64,000 nucleotides of DNA, from NCBI GenBank assembly GCA_046330315.1, contig JAXLSZ010000006.1, positions 248,001 to 312,000 of the forward strand, given 5' to 3'. The notes under the pieces were generated by a model. It did no database searches, was not told where the DNA came from, and saw nothing but the letters and a program-made list of their open reading frames with translations. This document shows positions 16,662-24,992 of the stretch, piece after piece. Positions within the stretch are counted from its first letter, which is position 1; the number at the start of each line of letters is the position of its first letter. The position numbers were made by a program, and so were the translations under genes. This DNA comes from JAXLSZ01 sp046330315. Its GTDB lineage: Bacteria > Actinomycetota > Thermoleophilia > Solirubrobacterales > 70-9.

Positions 16662-17501
16662 ATGTCCAACGCGGTACTGATCACCGGGTGCTCGTCGGGG
16701 ATCGGGCACGAGACCGCGCGCCACCTGGCTGCACGCGGCATGCGGGTCTACGCCACGGCCCGCCGTCCCGCGGCGCTCGACGACCTGCGGGCCGCCGGCT
16801 GCGAGACCCTCGCCTGCGATGTCACCGACGAGGACTCGATGAGGGCCTGCGTGGAGGCGGTCGAGGAGGCCGAGGGCGCCGTCGGCGCGCTCGTCAACAA
16901 CGCCGGCTACAGCCAGTCGGGCGCGATCGAGACGGTCCCGATCAAGAGCGTGCGCCGCCAGTTCGAGACCAACGTCTTCGGGCTGATCAGGATGTGCCAG
17001 CTGGTGCTGCCGGCGATGCGCGAGGCGGGCGCCGGCCGGATCGTCAACGTCAGCTCGATGGGCGGCAAGCTGACCTTCCCGGGCGGAGGCATCTACCACG
17101 CGACCAAGCACGCCGTCGAGGCCCTCTCCGACGCGCTGCGCTTCGAGGTCAAGGGTTTCGGAGTGCAGGTGGTGGTGATCGAGCCGGGGCTGATCAGGAC
17201 CGGCTTCGCCGACGCCGCGATGGACGCGATGAAGGACGTGGATGACACCGGCCCCTACGGCGAGTTCAACCGCGCGATCGCCGAGGGGACCGTCGGCGCC
17301 TACGAGGGCCGCAGCTTCTCCCTGCTGGGCGGTGGACCCGAGGCGGTCGCCGAGAAGATCGAGACGGCGATCATCTCCGCGAACCCCAAGCCGCGCTACA
17401 AGGTGACCGCCTCGGCCCGGGTGATGATGGCCCAGCGCAGCCTGATGAGCGACCGCATGTGGGACCGCTTCCTGGCCTCAAACCTGCCCCGGCCCGGCTG
17501 A
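16662..17501 (+). CDS. Short-chain dehydrogenase/reductase (SDR)
   Basis: 279 residues. Cofactor motif TGCSSGIGHETAR at the N-terminus, NNAG at about residue 83, catalytic Ser in VNVSSMGG and YHATK (Tyr-x3-Lys). This is a classical SDR, reducing or oxidising a carbonyl/alcohol with NAD(P)(H). A C-terminal extension of about 40 residues past the core resembles SDRs annotated as general oxidoreductases. Unlike most genes here it has a leader: TAGGCT at 16628-16633 and a strong GGGAGCGAGGAG before the ATG. It is divergent from DUF202. Confidence 0.9.
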   Translation: MSNAVLITGCSSGIGHETARHLAARGMRVYATARRPAALDDLRAAGCETLACDVTDEDSMRACVEAVEEAEGAVGALVNNAGYSQSGAIETVPIKSVRRQFETNVFGLIRMCQLVLPAMREAGAGRIVNVSSMGGKLTFPGGGIYHATKHAVEALSDALRFEVKGFGVQVVVIEPGLIRTGFADAAMDAMKDVDDTGPYGEFNRAIAEGTVGAYEGRSFSLLGGGPEAVAEKIETAIISANPKPRYKVTASARVMMAQRSLMSDRMWDRFLASNLPRPG

Positions 17502-17585
17502 GGGAGCCCGGGGAGCCCCGGCCGACGCAGGGTCCTTGCGGGCGCCATCCGCAGCCCATAGGCTGGAACTGCCCATGAGGGGGTC

Positions 17586-18719
17586 TTGCGGACAGAAACG
17601 CGGGACGTCGCGGTATTCGGGGGCAAGGCGAACTTCGGCGGTGGCGGCATCTTCGTCAGCGACGGCGGCGGCCTGACGCTGACCCGCAGCACGATCGCCA
17701 ACAACCGCGTCAAGGCCAATCCGTCCCAGCCTCAGGACTCCGCCCGTGGGGGTGGCATCTCCTACCACTTCAGCGATCAGCCGCTGAACGCCACCAACAC
17801 CACGATCACGAGCAACACCGTGGACTCCTCCGGCAATACCGTCAACGCCACCTTTGGCGGCGCCATCGACTGGTCCGTCTCCGGGCAGATGAACCTCACC
17901 AACGTGACGATCGCCAACAACTCCGCAACCGGAGGCGATTCGCCCTCGGTGGTCGGTGGCGGCATTGACCTTCTGGGGACGGGCGCCAACCTGCGTCAAA
18001 CGATCCTTGCGGGCAACCATGCCCCATCCGACGCGGACTGCTTCGAGTTCCTCGCGAACGAGGCCTGGACATCGGCCGGCCACAACGTGATCGGCGACAC
18101 CTCAGGGTGCGATCACACCACCGGGACCGGCGACGTCCTCAACGTCGCCCCCAGCCTGGGGCCGCTCGCAAGCTACGGAGGGCCCACCGTCACCCAGCTC
18201 CCCAACCCCGGCAGCCCGGCGATCGACCGGGGCGGGACCTGTCCGACCACCGACCAGCGCGGCTTCCTGCGCGGCGCCGAGCCGCCCTGCGACGCCGGCG
18301 CCGTGGAGGTCGGAGCGCTGCCGCCCGGAAAGGCGAAGGCGTCGATCAGGCGGACCGGGCAGGTGGTGGTCGGCACCGGGGGACGCGGGCGCCTCGTCGT
18401 CCGCACGGGCACCGCCGCGTCCTGCCCGCGGGCCGGAACAACTTGCCGCGGGAGCGCGGTGATCGACCGCGCGGTCGCCGCCAGCCGACCGGCCAGCGGC
18501 TCCGGGGGCCAGAAGCCCCTGGGCAGGGTGGGTCTGTCGGTCCAATCCGGCAGGACGCAGGCGGTGGAGGTCGCGCTGACGGGGAGCGCCTCCCGGGAGC
18601 TCCGCCGCACGGGCCGCCTGAGGGTGACGATCGCCATCACCCTGACGGGGCCGGCGGGGCCGGCGGCGACCCTCTCGCGCAGGGCCACGCTGAAGCCCCC
18701 GAAGCGCGGGCGCCCTTAG
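17586..18719 (+). CDS. Choice-of-anchor Q domain, right-handed beta-helix protein, apparently 5'-truncated
   Basis: 377 residues. Residues 1-150 are parallel beta-helix rungs rich in Asn/Thr (LTRSTIANNRV, NTTITSNTV, NVTIANNSA), followed by the conserved tail NPGSPAIDRGGTCPTTDQRGF and CDAGAVEVG that defines the choice-of-anchor Q domain. A Pro/Arg-rich C-terminal region then follows. Family members are secreted, but no signal peptide or first rungs are present here; the frame opens only at a TTG. A TAGGCT box (17559-17564) and ATG 17575 lie upstream in another frame, and one extra G in the GGGGG run at 17579-17583 would join that ATG to this frame. It may be a decayed or frameshifted gene. Confidence 0.62.
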   Translation: MRTETRDVAVFGGKANFGGGGIFVSDGGGLTLTRSTIANNRVKANPSQPQDSARGGGISYHFSDQPLNATNTTITSNTVDSSGNTVNATFGGAIDWSVSGQMNLTNVTIANNSATGGDSPSVVGGGIDLLGTGANLRQTILAGNHAPSDADCFEFLANEAWTSAGHNVIGDTSGCDHTTGTGDVLNVAPSLGPLASYGGPTVTQLPNPGSPAIDRGGTCPTTDQRGFLRGAEPPCDAGAVEVGALPPGKAKASIRRTGQVVVGTGGRGRLVVRTGTAASCPRAGTTCRGSAVIDRAVAASRPASGSGGQKPLGRVGLSVQSGRTQAVEVALTGSASRELRRTGRLRVTIAITLTGPAGPAATLSRRATLKPPKRGRP

Positions 18720-18735
18720 CGGCCCGGCCGCCTGC

Positions 18736-20133
18736 TCAGCTCTCGCTCGCGCCGCCGACCAGGATGTCGCCGCGCGGGGTCGCGGTCTCCGCGATCCGCG
18801 ACTCGAGCGCCAGCTCGCGCTCGAAGTCGGCGTCCTCGCCGTGGCGGAAGGAGAGGTCCTTGCCCTCGAGCAGCTCGACGAAGATCTCGACGAATCGCTC
18901 GTCGAGCTGCTTGCCCGCGACGCGGCGGAGCTCCTGGATCGCCTCGAAGGAGGAGACCGGCGAGCGGTAGGAGTCGCGGGCGGTCATCACGTCGTAGGTG
19001 TCGGCGACCGAGATGATCCGGGCCAGCTCGGGGATCTCCTCGCCCTTGATCCCGCGGGGGTACCCCTTGCCGTCGATGCGCTCGTGGTGGGCGATGATGA
19101 TCTCCGCGACCGGCCCGTAGCCGTCCACGGAGGAGACGACCTTGGCGCCCTGGGCGGGGTGGCGGCGGATCAGCATCCAGTCCTCGTCGGTGAGCGGCAC
19201 GTTGGCCTTGAGGATGCGGTCGGGAAGGATGAACTTGCCGATGTCGTGCAGGAGCGCGGCGATGTGGACCAGCTCGGCCTGGCGGCGGCTGTGGCCGGCG
19301 CGCTCGGCGATCGCCCGCGAGTAGCGGGCCACCGCGGCGCTGTGTCGCGCGGTCATCTGGTCGCGCAGGTCGAGGGTACGCAGCAGCGCGCTCATCATCC
19401 CGACCTGGAAGCTGGCGAGCTGCTTGCTTCGCAGCTCCAGCTCCTCGGCGCGCTGCTGGGAGAGCAGCAGGGCGCCCAGCAGGTACTGGAAGGTGATCAG
19501 CACGACGCCGAACAGGGCGATCGCGGCGATCCCGATCTGGTGGTAGATGAAGGCGACCCCTACCGCGAGCATGGCGCTGGCGAACTCGGAGGGCAGGACA
19601 GGCGGCAGGACCCTCAGCTTGCCCGAAAAGGGAATCCGCTCCACGTAGGCGCCGTAGCCGGCGATCATCAGGAAGTTGATCGCCAGGGCTAGCTGGAAGA
19701 GCCCGAAGACCAGCAGGTAGTAGACCGGCTCGTTGTCGGTGATCCCGGCGGCGTCGATCACCAGGTGGAAGACGATGCCGCCGATCAGCGGGAAGGCGAT
19801 GTAGGTGAGGAGGTTGTTGAGCAGGTAATGCGAGGGATCGCGCCATCGCAGCCAGCCCGCGAGGATGGTCAGCACTCCGATCAGCGCGGCCGGCGTCCCG
19901 CCGAGCAGGACCATCGCCACGACCAGCGCGAGGAAGCTGCCCGAGATCTTCACCCGCGAGTTGGTCGGGACCGCGGTCAGGTCGCTGAACAGCGAGAAGG
20001 CGAGCAGGACGCCGAACAGCGGCAGGTCCCAGTCGGCCTCCGGCGCCTGCCAGACCGCCACCCCCAGGGCAACGGCGATCCCGCCGATCTGGACGGCGAC
20101 GGCGAAACGGCTTGGGCGCTTCTTGTCTGGCAT
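18736..20133 (-). CDS. Membrane HD-GYP domain protein, probable c-di-GMP phosphodiesterase
   Basis: 465 residues. The first 250 residues contain about eight to nine hydrophobic helices. The cytoplasmic HD-GYP domain starts near residue 255 and has the metal-binding ALLHDIGKFILPD, RRHPAQGAKV, IIAHHERIDGKGYPRG (with the diagnostic GYP) and SVADTYDVMT. HD-GYP enzymes hydrolyse c-di-GMP to pGpG or GMP, linking membrane or external signals to second-messenger level. The integral N-terminal region is the likely sensor. The ATG at 20133 precedes a Lys/Arg-rich start. It converges on the beta-helix gene, and a 508-bp gene-free stretch lies upstream. Confidence 0.87.
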   Translation of the reverse strand: MPDKKRPSRFAVAVQIGGIAVALGVAVWQAPEADWDLPLFGVLLAFSLFSDLTAVPTNSRVKISGSFLALVVAMVLLGGTPAALIGVLTILAGWLRWRDPSHYLLNNLLTYIAFPLIGGIVFHLVIDAAGITDNEPVYYLLVFGLFQLALAINFLMIAGYGAYVERIPFSGKLRVLPPVLPSEFASAMLAVGVAFIYHQIGIAAIALFGVVLITFQYLLGALLLSQQRAEELELRSKQLASFQVGMMSALLRTLDLRDQMTARHSAAVARYSRAIAERAGHSRRQAELVHIAALLHDIGKFILPDRILKANVPLTDEDWMLIRRHPAQGAKVVSSVDGYGPVAEIIIAHHERIDGKGYPRGIKGEEIPELARIISVADTYDVMTARDSYRSPVSSFEAIQELRRVAGKQLDERFVEIFVELLEGKDLSFRHGEDADFERELALESRIAETATPRGDILVGGASES

Positions 20134-20641
20134 CTCTGGACGCGCTCGAGCGCCCTTGCCGGTCGCGCGAGCCGCCCCTGGGGATTCCGTGAAAAGGCGG
20201 GTTTCCCTTCGGCGGGCAGGCGCCTTGCGACGGACGCTACTTGGCTGTATCGGAGGCTAGGGCCCCGACCTTTACCCCTCAGGGGCGCCGGGCGGGCTGG
20301 CAGAAATCTGCCGGAACGGCGGCGCCGGCTGAGGGAGCGGCCGGCGGCCCGCCGGCCGCCTGGCCGGGCCGGGCGGCAGGACCCCCCGCAGTCCCCGCGA
20401 AAAGCACGAAGGGCGCCCCGCGCAGGACGCCCTCCGTATTGGAACGAACGTTGCAAGTAGCGTTCGTCTGTGAAAGTCCTAGTGGCGGAAGCCCATTCTG
20501 TCCCCTTCCAGATTCTTCTAGTAGTCGCCCGAGATCCAGGCCCGAAGCTCTAACTTGCTGCGCAACTTGTACCACAAATCGCCCGAAACTTGTGCATCTG
20601 CAGGAAATCTTGTGCAAAGCCTAGGCGGCAAGGCGGACTGA
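20134..20641. other. Gene-free 508-bp region with stacked palindromes and CTTGTGCA repeats
   Basis: No convincing gene. Visible structures: GGCAGAAATCTGCC (20299-20312), an 11-bp-arm palindrome GCGGCCGGCGG-C-CCGCCGGCCGC (20337-20359), AGGGCG/CGCCCT arms around 20409-20432, and an ACGAACG...CGTTCGT inverted repeat near 20446-20469. Before the MFS gene there are spaced copies of CTTGT (AACTTGTAC, AACTTGTGCA, ATCTTGTGCA). It probably holds the divergent promoters for the HD-GYP and MFS genes. Confidence 0.55.
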
Positions 20642-22030
20642 ATGGCTGAATCGCCGCTGCGGGCGCCCTTTCGCCGGCCCATGTTCAGGCGCCTGGCGGT
20701 CAGCTACGCGATCAACGAGATCGGCGACTGGATGGGGGTCGTCGCCCTCGCCGTGCTGGTCTACGACCGCACCGGCAGCGCCTTCGCCACCACCGGCCTC
20801 TTCCTCGGCACCCGCTTCCTGCCCTCGGTGCTGGCGCCGATCCTGGTCGCCCGGGCCGAGAGGCCGGCGCCGCGCTTCTCACTGCCGGTGATCTACTGCG
20901 CCGAGGCCGCGGCCTTCGGCGGTCTGGCGCTGCTGGCCGGCTCGGGCAGGTTCTCGCTGGCCGCGGTGATCGCCGTTGCGACGGTGGACGGCGCCCTGGC
21001 GCTGACCGGGCGCTCGCTGACCCGGGCAGTCGTCGCGGCGCTGCTCGGCCCGGCCGAAGAGCTGCGGGCGGGGAACGCGATCCTCAACGTCGCCTTCACC
21101 GGCGGCGCCGCGGTCGGCCCGGCCCTGGCCGGGCTGATCGTCGCCGGGTTCGGCGTCCAGACCGCCCTGCTGGCCGACGCCGCCTCCTTCTACGCGATCG
21201 CCTGGATCCTGCTCACCGCCGGGCCGCTGCCCCGTTCCGGCGCGGAGCCGGAGACGGGGGCCGGCAGGCTGCGCGAGGGGTTCGCCTACATCCGCCAGCG
21301 GGTGACGCTGCGCAGGCTCCTGGGCAGCCAGGCGGTCGCCTTCGTCTTCTTCGCGGCGGTGATCCCCGTGGAGGTGATCTACGCCAAGGAGACCCTCGGC
21401 GCCGGGGATTCGGGGTACGGCCTGCTGCTGGCCAGCTGGGGAGCCGGAATGGTGATCGGCAGCCTGCTGTTCGCCGGCATGAGGCGGGGATCGCTGGCCT
21501 ACCTGCTGTTCTTCAGCACCCTGGCGGTCGGCGCCGGGTACCTGGGGATCGCCGTTGCCCCGACCCTGGCCGTCGCCTGCGCCGCCTCGGTGCTCGGCGG
21601 CACCGGCAACGGCGTCCAGTGGGTCTCGATGGTCAGCTCCGTGCAGGAGCTGACCGCCACCGAGATGCAGGCCCGGGTGATCAGCGTCCTGGAGTCGATC
21701 GGGGCGGCGATGCCGGGGGTGGGCTTCCTGCTCGGTGGCCTGATCGCCGCCGAGCAGGACCCCCGCGCCACCTTCCTGATCGCCGGCGCCGGCGTGGTCG
21801 CTGTCGCCCTGGCGGCCGCGGCGTTGCTCGGCTCGCGCTGGGCGACCCGGTCGAGCTACGAGGCGCGGCGCCCGCCCGCCGGAAGCTCGCAAGACCTTGA
21901 CGCGGGGGATCGCGTTATGGTGGAGTTGCGTTCGAAGAGAGATGCCCGGGGAGCGCCGAAAGGAAACCCGGGCAAACCGCTCGCGGCAACCAGCGGCGAG
22001 GAATCCAAGAGTCAGACCGGGAGGTCGTGA
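20642..22030 (+). CDS. MFS transporter (MFS_3/EntS-like)
   Basis: 462 residues with about ten to twelve membrane helices between residues 15 and 405. It opens with the signature typical of this group, FRRLAVSYAINEIGDWMGVV, and has loop motifs GRSLTRAVVAALLGP and NVAFTGGAAVGPALAGLIVA. These act as proton-driven exporters of small molecules, including siderophores and drugs. The last 50 or so residues are polar, non-membrane and poorly conserved in style; the corresponding DNA may also act as the leader of the next gene. Its stop is 1 nt before the TTG start of the peptide-binding protein. Confidence 0.8.
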   Translation: MAESPLRAPFRRPMFRRLAVSYAINEIGDWMGVVALAVLVYDRTGSAFATTGLFLGTRFLPSVLAPILVARAERPAPRFSLPVIYCAEAAAFGGLALLAGSGRFSLAAVIAVATVDGALALTGRSLTRAVVAALLGPAEELRAGNAILNVAFTGGAAVGPALAGLIVAGFGVQTALLADAASFYAIAWILLTAGPLPRSGAEPETGAGRLREGFAYIRQRVTLRRLLGSQAVAFVFFAAVIPVEVIYAKETLGAGDSGYGLLLASWGAGMVIGSLLFAGMRRGSLAYLLFFSTLAVGAGYLGIAVAPTLAVACAASVLGGTGNGVQWVSMVSSVQELTATEMQARVISVLESIGAAMPGVGFLLGGLIAAEQDPRATFLIAGAGVVAVALAAAALLGSRWATRSSYEARRPPAGSSQDLDAGDRVMVELRSKRDARGAPKGNPGKPLAATSGEESKSQTGRS

Positions 22031-22031
22031 G

Positions 22032-23672
22032 TTGAAGAAGCTAGGGACCGTTCTGAGCCTGATCGGGCTCGTCGTCGCGTCGTCGATCGCGCTGGCGGCC
22101 TGCGGGAGCAGCTCAAGCTCCTCCGGCGGGAAGGAAGGCGGAACGCTGAAGGTCGCCGACACCTCCGCCGCCGACTACATCGATCCTCAGCTCTCGTACA
22201 CGGCCGACGGCTGGACCGAGATGTGGAACACCTACATCCCGCTGCTGACCTACAAGCACGCCGAGGGCGCGGCCGGATCGCAGGTGATCCCCGGCCTCGC
22301 CGAGAGCCTGCCGAAGATCACCAACGGCGGCAAGACGTACACGATGACCCTGCGCAAGGGCCTCAAGTACTCCGACGGGCAGCCGGTCAAGGCCGGCGAT
22401 TTCGAGTTCGCCGTGAAGCGGATGCTCACCCTCGACTCCGGGGGCTCGGCCTTCTACACCGACATCGTCGGCGCCAACAATTTCCAGAAGACCAAGAAGG
22501 GCGACATCCCCGGGATCACCTCGAACGACAAGACCGGCGAGATCAAGATCGACCTGACCAAACCGCGAGGCACCTTCAGCAACGAGCTGGCGCTGCTGTT
22601 CGTGGCGCCGGTGCCCCAGAACACCCCGATGAAGGACCAGAGCGCCACCCCGATCCCGGGAACCGGCCCCTACTCCTTCGTCAGCAACAGCCCGCGGACC
22701 GGGTTCACGCAGGAGCGCAACCCGCAGTGGGCCAAGAACAACGGCCCGAAGATGCCGGACATCCCCAGCGGCCACGTCGACAAGATCGTGCTGACGATCA
22801 ACTCCAACGACTCGGCCCAGACGGACGACGTCATCAACGGCACGATCAACTGGATGTACAACCCGCCGCCGCCCGACCGCTACGCGGAGATCAAGTCCAA
22901 GTACGAGGGGACCCAGTTCAGGGTCGTGCCGACCTTCAGCACCTACTACTACTGGATGAACTACAAGAGCCCGACCTTCTCGAACGAGAAGGTCCGCCAG
23001 GCGGTCAACTACGCGGTCGACCCGAAGGCCCTGCAGCGGATCTACTCCGGTCAGCTCTCGCCGACCCAGCAGATCCTGCCGAAGGACTTCCCGGGGTACA
23101 AGAAGTACGTGCTCTACCCCTACAACCTGCAGAAGGCGAAGCAACTGGTCGCCCAGTCCGGGGTCAAGGACAAGGACATCACCGTCTGGACCGACGACGA
23201 GGCCCCCAACAACGACGCCGGGGCCTACCTGCAGGATGTCCTCAAGAAGATCGGGTTCAACGCGCAGCTCAAGCAGATCGGCGCCGCGAACTACTTCACG
23301 GTGATCGGCAACACGAGCACGCCGAACCTGGACATCGGGTTCAGCGACTGGTTCGAGGACTATCCGCACCCGAACGATTTCTTCGATCCGCTGCTCAACG
23401 GCGAGAACATCCTCCCGGTCAACAACGAGGTGTTCTCGCAGAACAACGACCCGGCGCTCAACAAGAAGATCGACCAGCTGGCGCAGGTTCCGCTGACGCC
23501 GTCAGTCGAGAGCCAGTACGCGGCTCTCGACAAGGATTTCATGAAGCAGGCGGTCTGGGCGCCCTACGGCAACCGGACGCTGGCGCTCTTCGTCTCGAGC
23601 GACATCGATTTCGACAAGGTGATCTGGAACCCGACGTTCGAGGGCGACTACACGAGCTTCCAGTTCAAGTAG
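22032..23672 (+). CDS. Peptide ABC transporter substrate-binding lipoprotein (family 5)
   Basis: 546 residues from a TTG at 22032, preceded by GGGAGG at 22019-22024. The signal peptide ends in the lipobox LAAC, followed by a Ser-rich linker (GSSSSSSGG). The SBP_bac_5 pattern is clear: YIPLLTY, GKTYTMTLRKGLKYSDGQPV, PGTGPYSF, NYKSPTFSNEKVRQAVNYAV and the C-terminal DWFEDYPHPNDFF. It captures oligopeptides outside the membrane and delivers them to the permeases encoded next. Upstream DNA at about 21945-22010 can fold into two hairpins (GCCCGGG/CCCGGGC and CGCTCGC/GGCGAG-like arms), a possible leader. A strong terminator follows, so it is probably expressed above the other subunits. Confidence 0.92.
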   Translation: MKKLGTVLSLIGLVVASSIALAACGSSSSSSGGKEGGTLKVADTSAADYIDPQLSYTADGWTEMWNTYIPLLTYKHAEGAAGSQVIPGLAESLPKITNGGKTYTMTLRKGLKYSDGQPVKAGDFEFAVKRMLTLDSGGSAFYTDIVGANNFQKTKKGDIPGITSNDKTGEIKIDLTKPRGTFSNELALLFVAPVPQNTPMKDQSATPIPGTGPYSFVSNSPRTGFTQERNPQWAKNNGPKMPDIPSGHVDKIVLTINSNDSAQTDDVINGTINWMYNPPPPDRYAEIKSKYEGTQFRVVPTFSTYYYWMNYKSPTFSNEKVRQAVNYAVDPKALQRIYSGQLSPTQQILPKDFPGYKKYVLYPYNLQKAKQLVAQSGVKDKDITVWTDDEAPNNDAGAYLQDVLKKIGFNAQLKQIGAANYFTVIGNTSTPNLDIGFSDWFEDYPHPNDFFDPLLNGENILPVNNEVFSQNNDPALNKKIDQLAQVPLTPSVESQYAALDKDFMKQAVWAPYGNRTLALFVSSDIDFDKVIWNPTFEGDYTSFQFK

Positions 23673-23692
23673 CCGCTCCTCGAAGATCGCCT

Positions 23693-23722
23693 TGGAAGGG
23701 GGGCCCGCGGGCCCCCCTTCCA
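23693..23722 (+). terminator. GC-rich 14-bp hairpin after the substrate-binding protein gene
   Basis: GGAAGGGGGGCCC and GGGCCCCCCTTCC form a perfect palindrome (23694-23721, GC at the centre), extended by a T-A pair at 23693/23722. It stands 21 nt past the stop and before the permease genes, consistent with partial termination that favours the binding protein. Confidence 0.8.
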
Positions 23723-23781
23723 CGTGGAGGGGAGGGGCGTCGGGCCCCCACCCCCGCGAGCGATAGGCTGCCCGGGTTGAT

Positions 23782-23815
23782 GGAGAGCCGATCGTGACGG
23801 AGAGCCGATCGTGAC
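23782..23815. repeat. Perfect 17-bp tandem duplication of ribosome-binding site and start codon
   Basis: GGAGAGCCGATCGTGAC occurs at 23782-23798 and 23799-23815. The second copy supplies the GTG of the permease gene. The first copy's GTG (23794) opens a six-codon frame whose TGA overlaps the second GTG in GTGA geometry. Confidence 0.93.
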
Positions 23816-24992
23816 GGACGGCGGCGAGGAGATACCAGGCCGCCGCCGGGATGCCGAGGCGCCCCTGGGCGGCCAGATGATCGAGCCGTACACGGAGGCG
23901 ACGCTCGATCCGGAGGCCCTCCCCGTCGACGACTTCTCGGCCCATGAGGCGACCGAGTTCGAAGGCCGCAGCCCCTGGTATCTGGCCTACCGTCGCCTGC
24001 GCAACAACTGGGTCGCGCTCGGCTTCCTCGGATTGTTCATAGCGATAGTCATCTTCGTCCTTGCGGCGCCTCTCTGGGCGAATCACGTCGCCCACACCGG
24101 CCCCAACACGACTCACACGACTCAGGTTCTGAGCATCAACGGCGAGAAGAAGGACGTGGTCAGCATCGACGGGCTCCCGATCGGGCCCGTCTACTTCGAC
24201 GCCGGGGGCAAGTTCTTCCTCGGCGCCGACGGGACCCTCGGACGCGACGAGATGGTGCGGCTGATGTACGGGGGGCGGACCTCGCTGATCATCGGCATCG
24301 TCTCTGCGCTGATCACGACGTTCCTGGCCGTGGTCTTCGGTCTGCTGGCCGGCTATTTCGGCGGCAAGATCGACGCCGTGATCGGCGCGGTCATGGACAT
24401 CATCTGGGCCTTCCCGGTGCTGCTGCTGGGGATCGCGCTCGGAACCGCGCTGGCGGCGGGCAACGGCTTGAACCTGGGACCGATCCAGATCCCGAGCAGT
24501 TCGATCTGGATCCCGATCCTGATCATCGGGCTGGTCTCGACCCCCTACATGCTGCGGCCGCTGAGAGGGGAGATCCTCTCCCTGCGCGAGAAGGAGTTCG
24601 TCGAGGCCTCCGTGGCGCAGGGCGCGGGCCCGATGAGGATCATGTTCGGCGAGCTGCTGCCCAACCTCTGGTCGACGATCATCGTCTTCTTCACCCTGGC
24701 GATCGCCAACAACATGCTCTTCGAGGCCGCTCTCTCCTTCCTCGGTGCCGGGGTCCAGCCGCCCAACTCCTCCTGGGGCAGCATGGCGGCCAACGGCTTC
24801 TCGCTGATCCAGAGCGTGCCCCGCCTGATCACCCTCCCCGGCCTGATGATCCTGCTGACCGTGCTGGCGCTGAACGTGTTCGGCGACGGGCTGCGCGATG
24901 CGCTCGACCCGAAGTCGAAGATCCACCTGCGCAAGAAGAAGTCCGCGCCGGCTGCCGCGCCGGCGCCGGCGCCGGCCCCCGAGGAGGCCTGA
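23811..24992 (+). CDS. Oligopeptide ABC transporter permease (DppC/OppC type)
   Basis: 393 residues. A soluble N-terminal segment of about 60 residues precedes the first helix (VALGFLGLFIAIVIFVLAAP), as in OppC/DppC. An extracytoplasmic insertion follows, then five helices with the inner-membrane EAA loop FVEASVAQGAGPMRIMFGELLPN, which docks onto the ATPases. The C-terminus ends in an Ala/Pro/Lys tail. A TAGGCT box is at 23764-23769. The next permease overlaps by one base (TGATG). The C-type permease precedes the B-type here, the reverse of the usual dpp/opp order. Confidence 0.93.
   Translation: MTDGGEEIPGRRRDAEAPLGGQMIEPYTEATLDPEALPVDDFSAHEATEFEGRSPWYLAYRRLRNNWVALGFLGLFIAIVIFVLAAPLWANHVAHTGPNTTHTTQVLSINGEKKDVVSIDGLPIGPVYFDAGGKFFLGADGTLGRDEMVRLMYGGRTSLIIGIVSALITTFLAVVFGLLAGYFGGKIDAVIGAVMDIIWAFPVLLLGIALGTALAAGNGLNLGPIQIPSSSIWIPILIIGLVSTPYMLRPLRGEILSLREKEFVEASVAQGAGPMRIMFGELLPNLWSTIIVFFTLAIANNMLFEAALSFLGAGVQPPNSSWGSMAANGFSLIQSVPRLITLPGLMILLTVLALNVFGDGLRDALDPKSKIHLRKKKSAPAAAPAPAPAPEEA

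Noticed and set aside
20279..20617. 112-residue minus-strand frame in the HD-GYP/MFS spacer
   Set aside because: Composition follows the palindromes and low-complexity Ala/Pro/Gly; no domain or start signal.
21940..22020. Known riboswitch (SAM, guanidine, c-di-AMP, glycine) before the peptide-binding protein
   Set aside because: CGGCAACC and GAAACCC fragments are present but none of the defining cores could be assembled; kept only as a possible leader.
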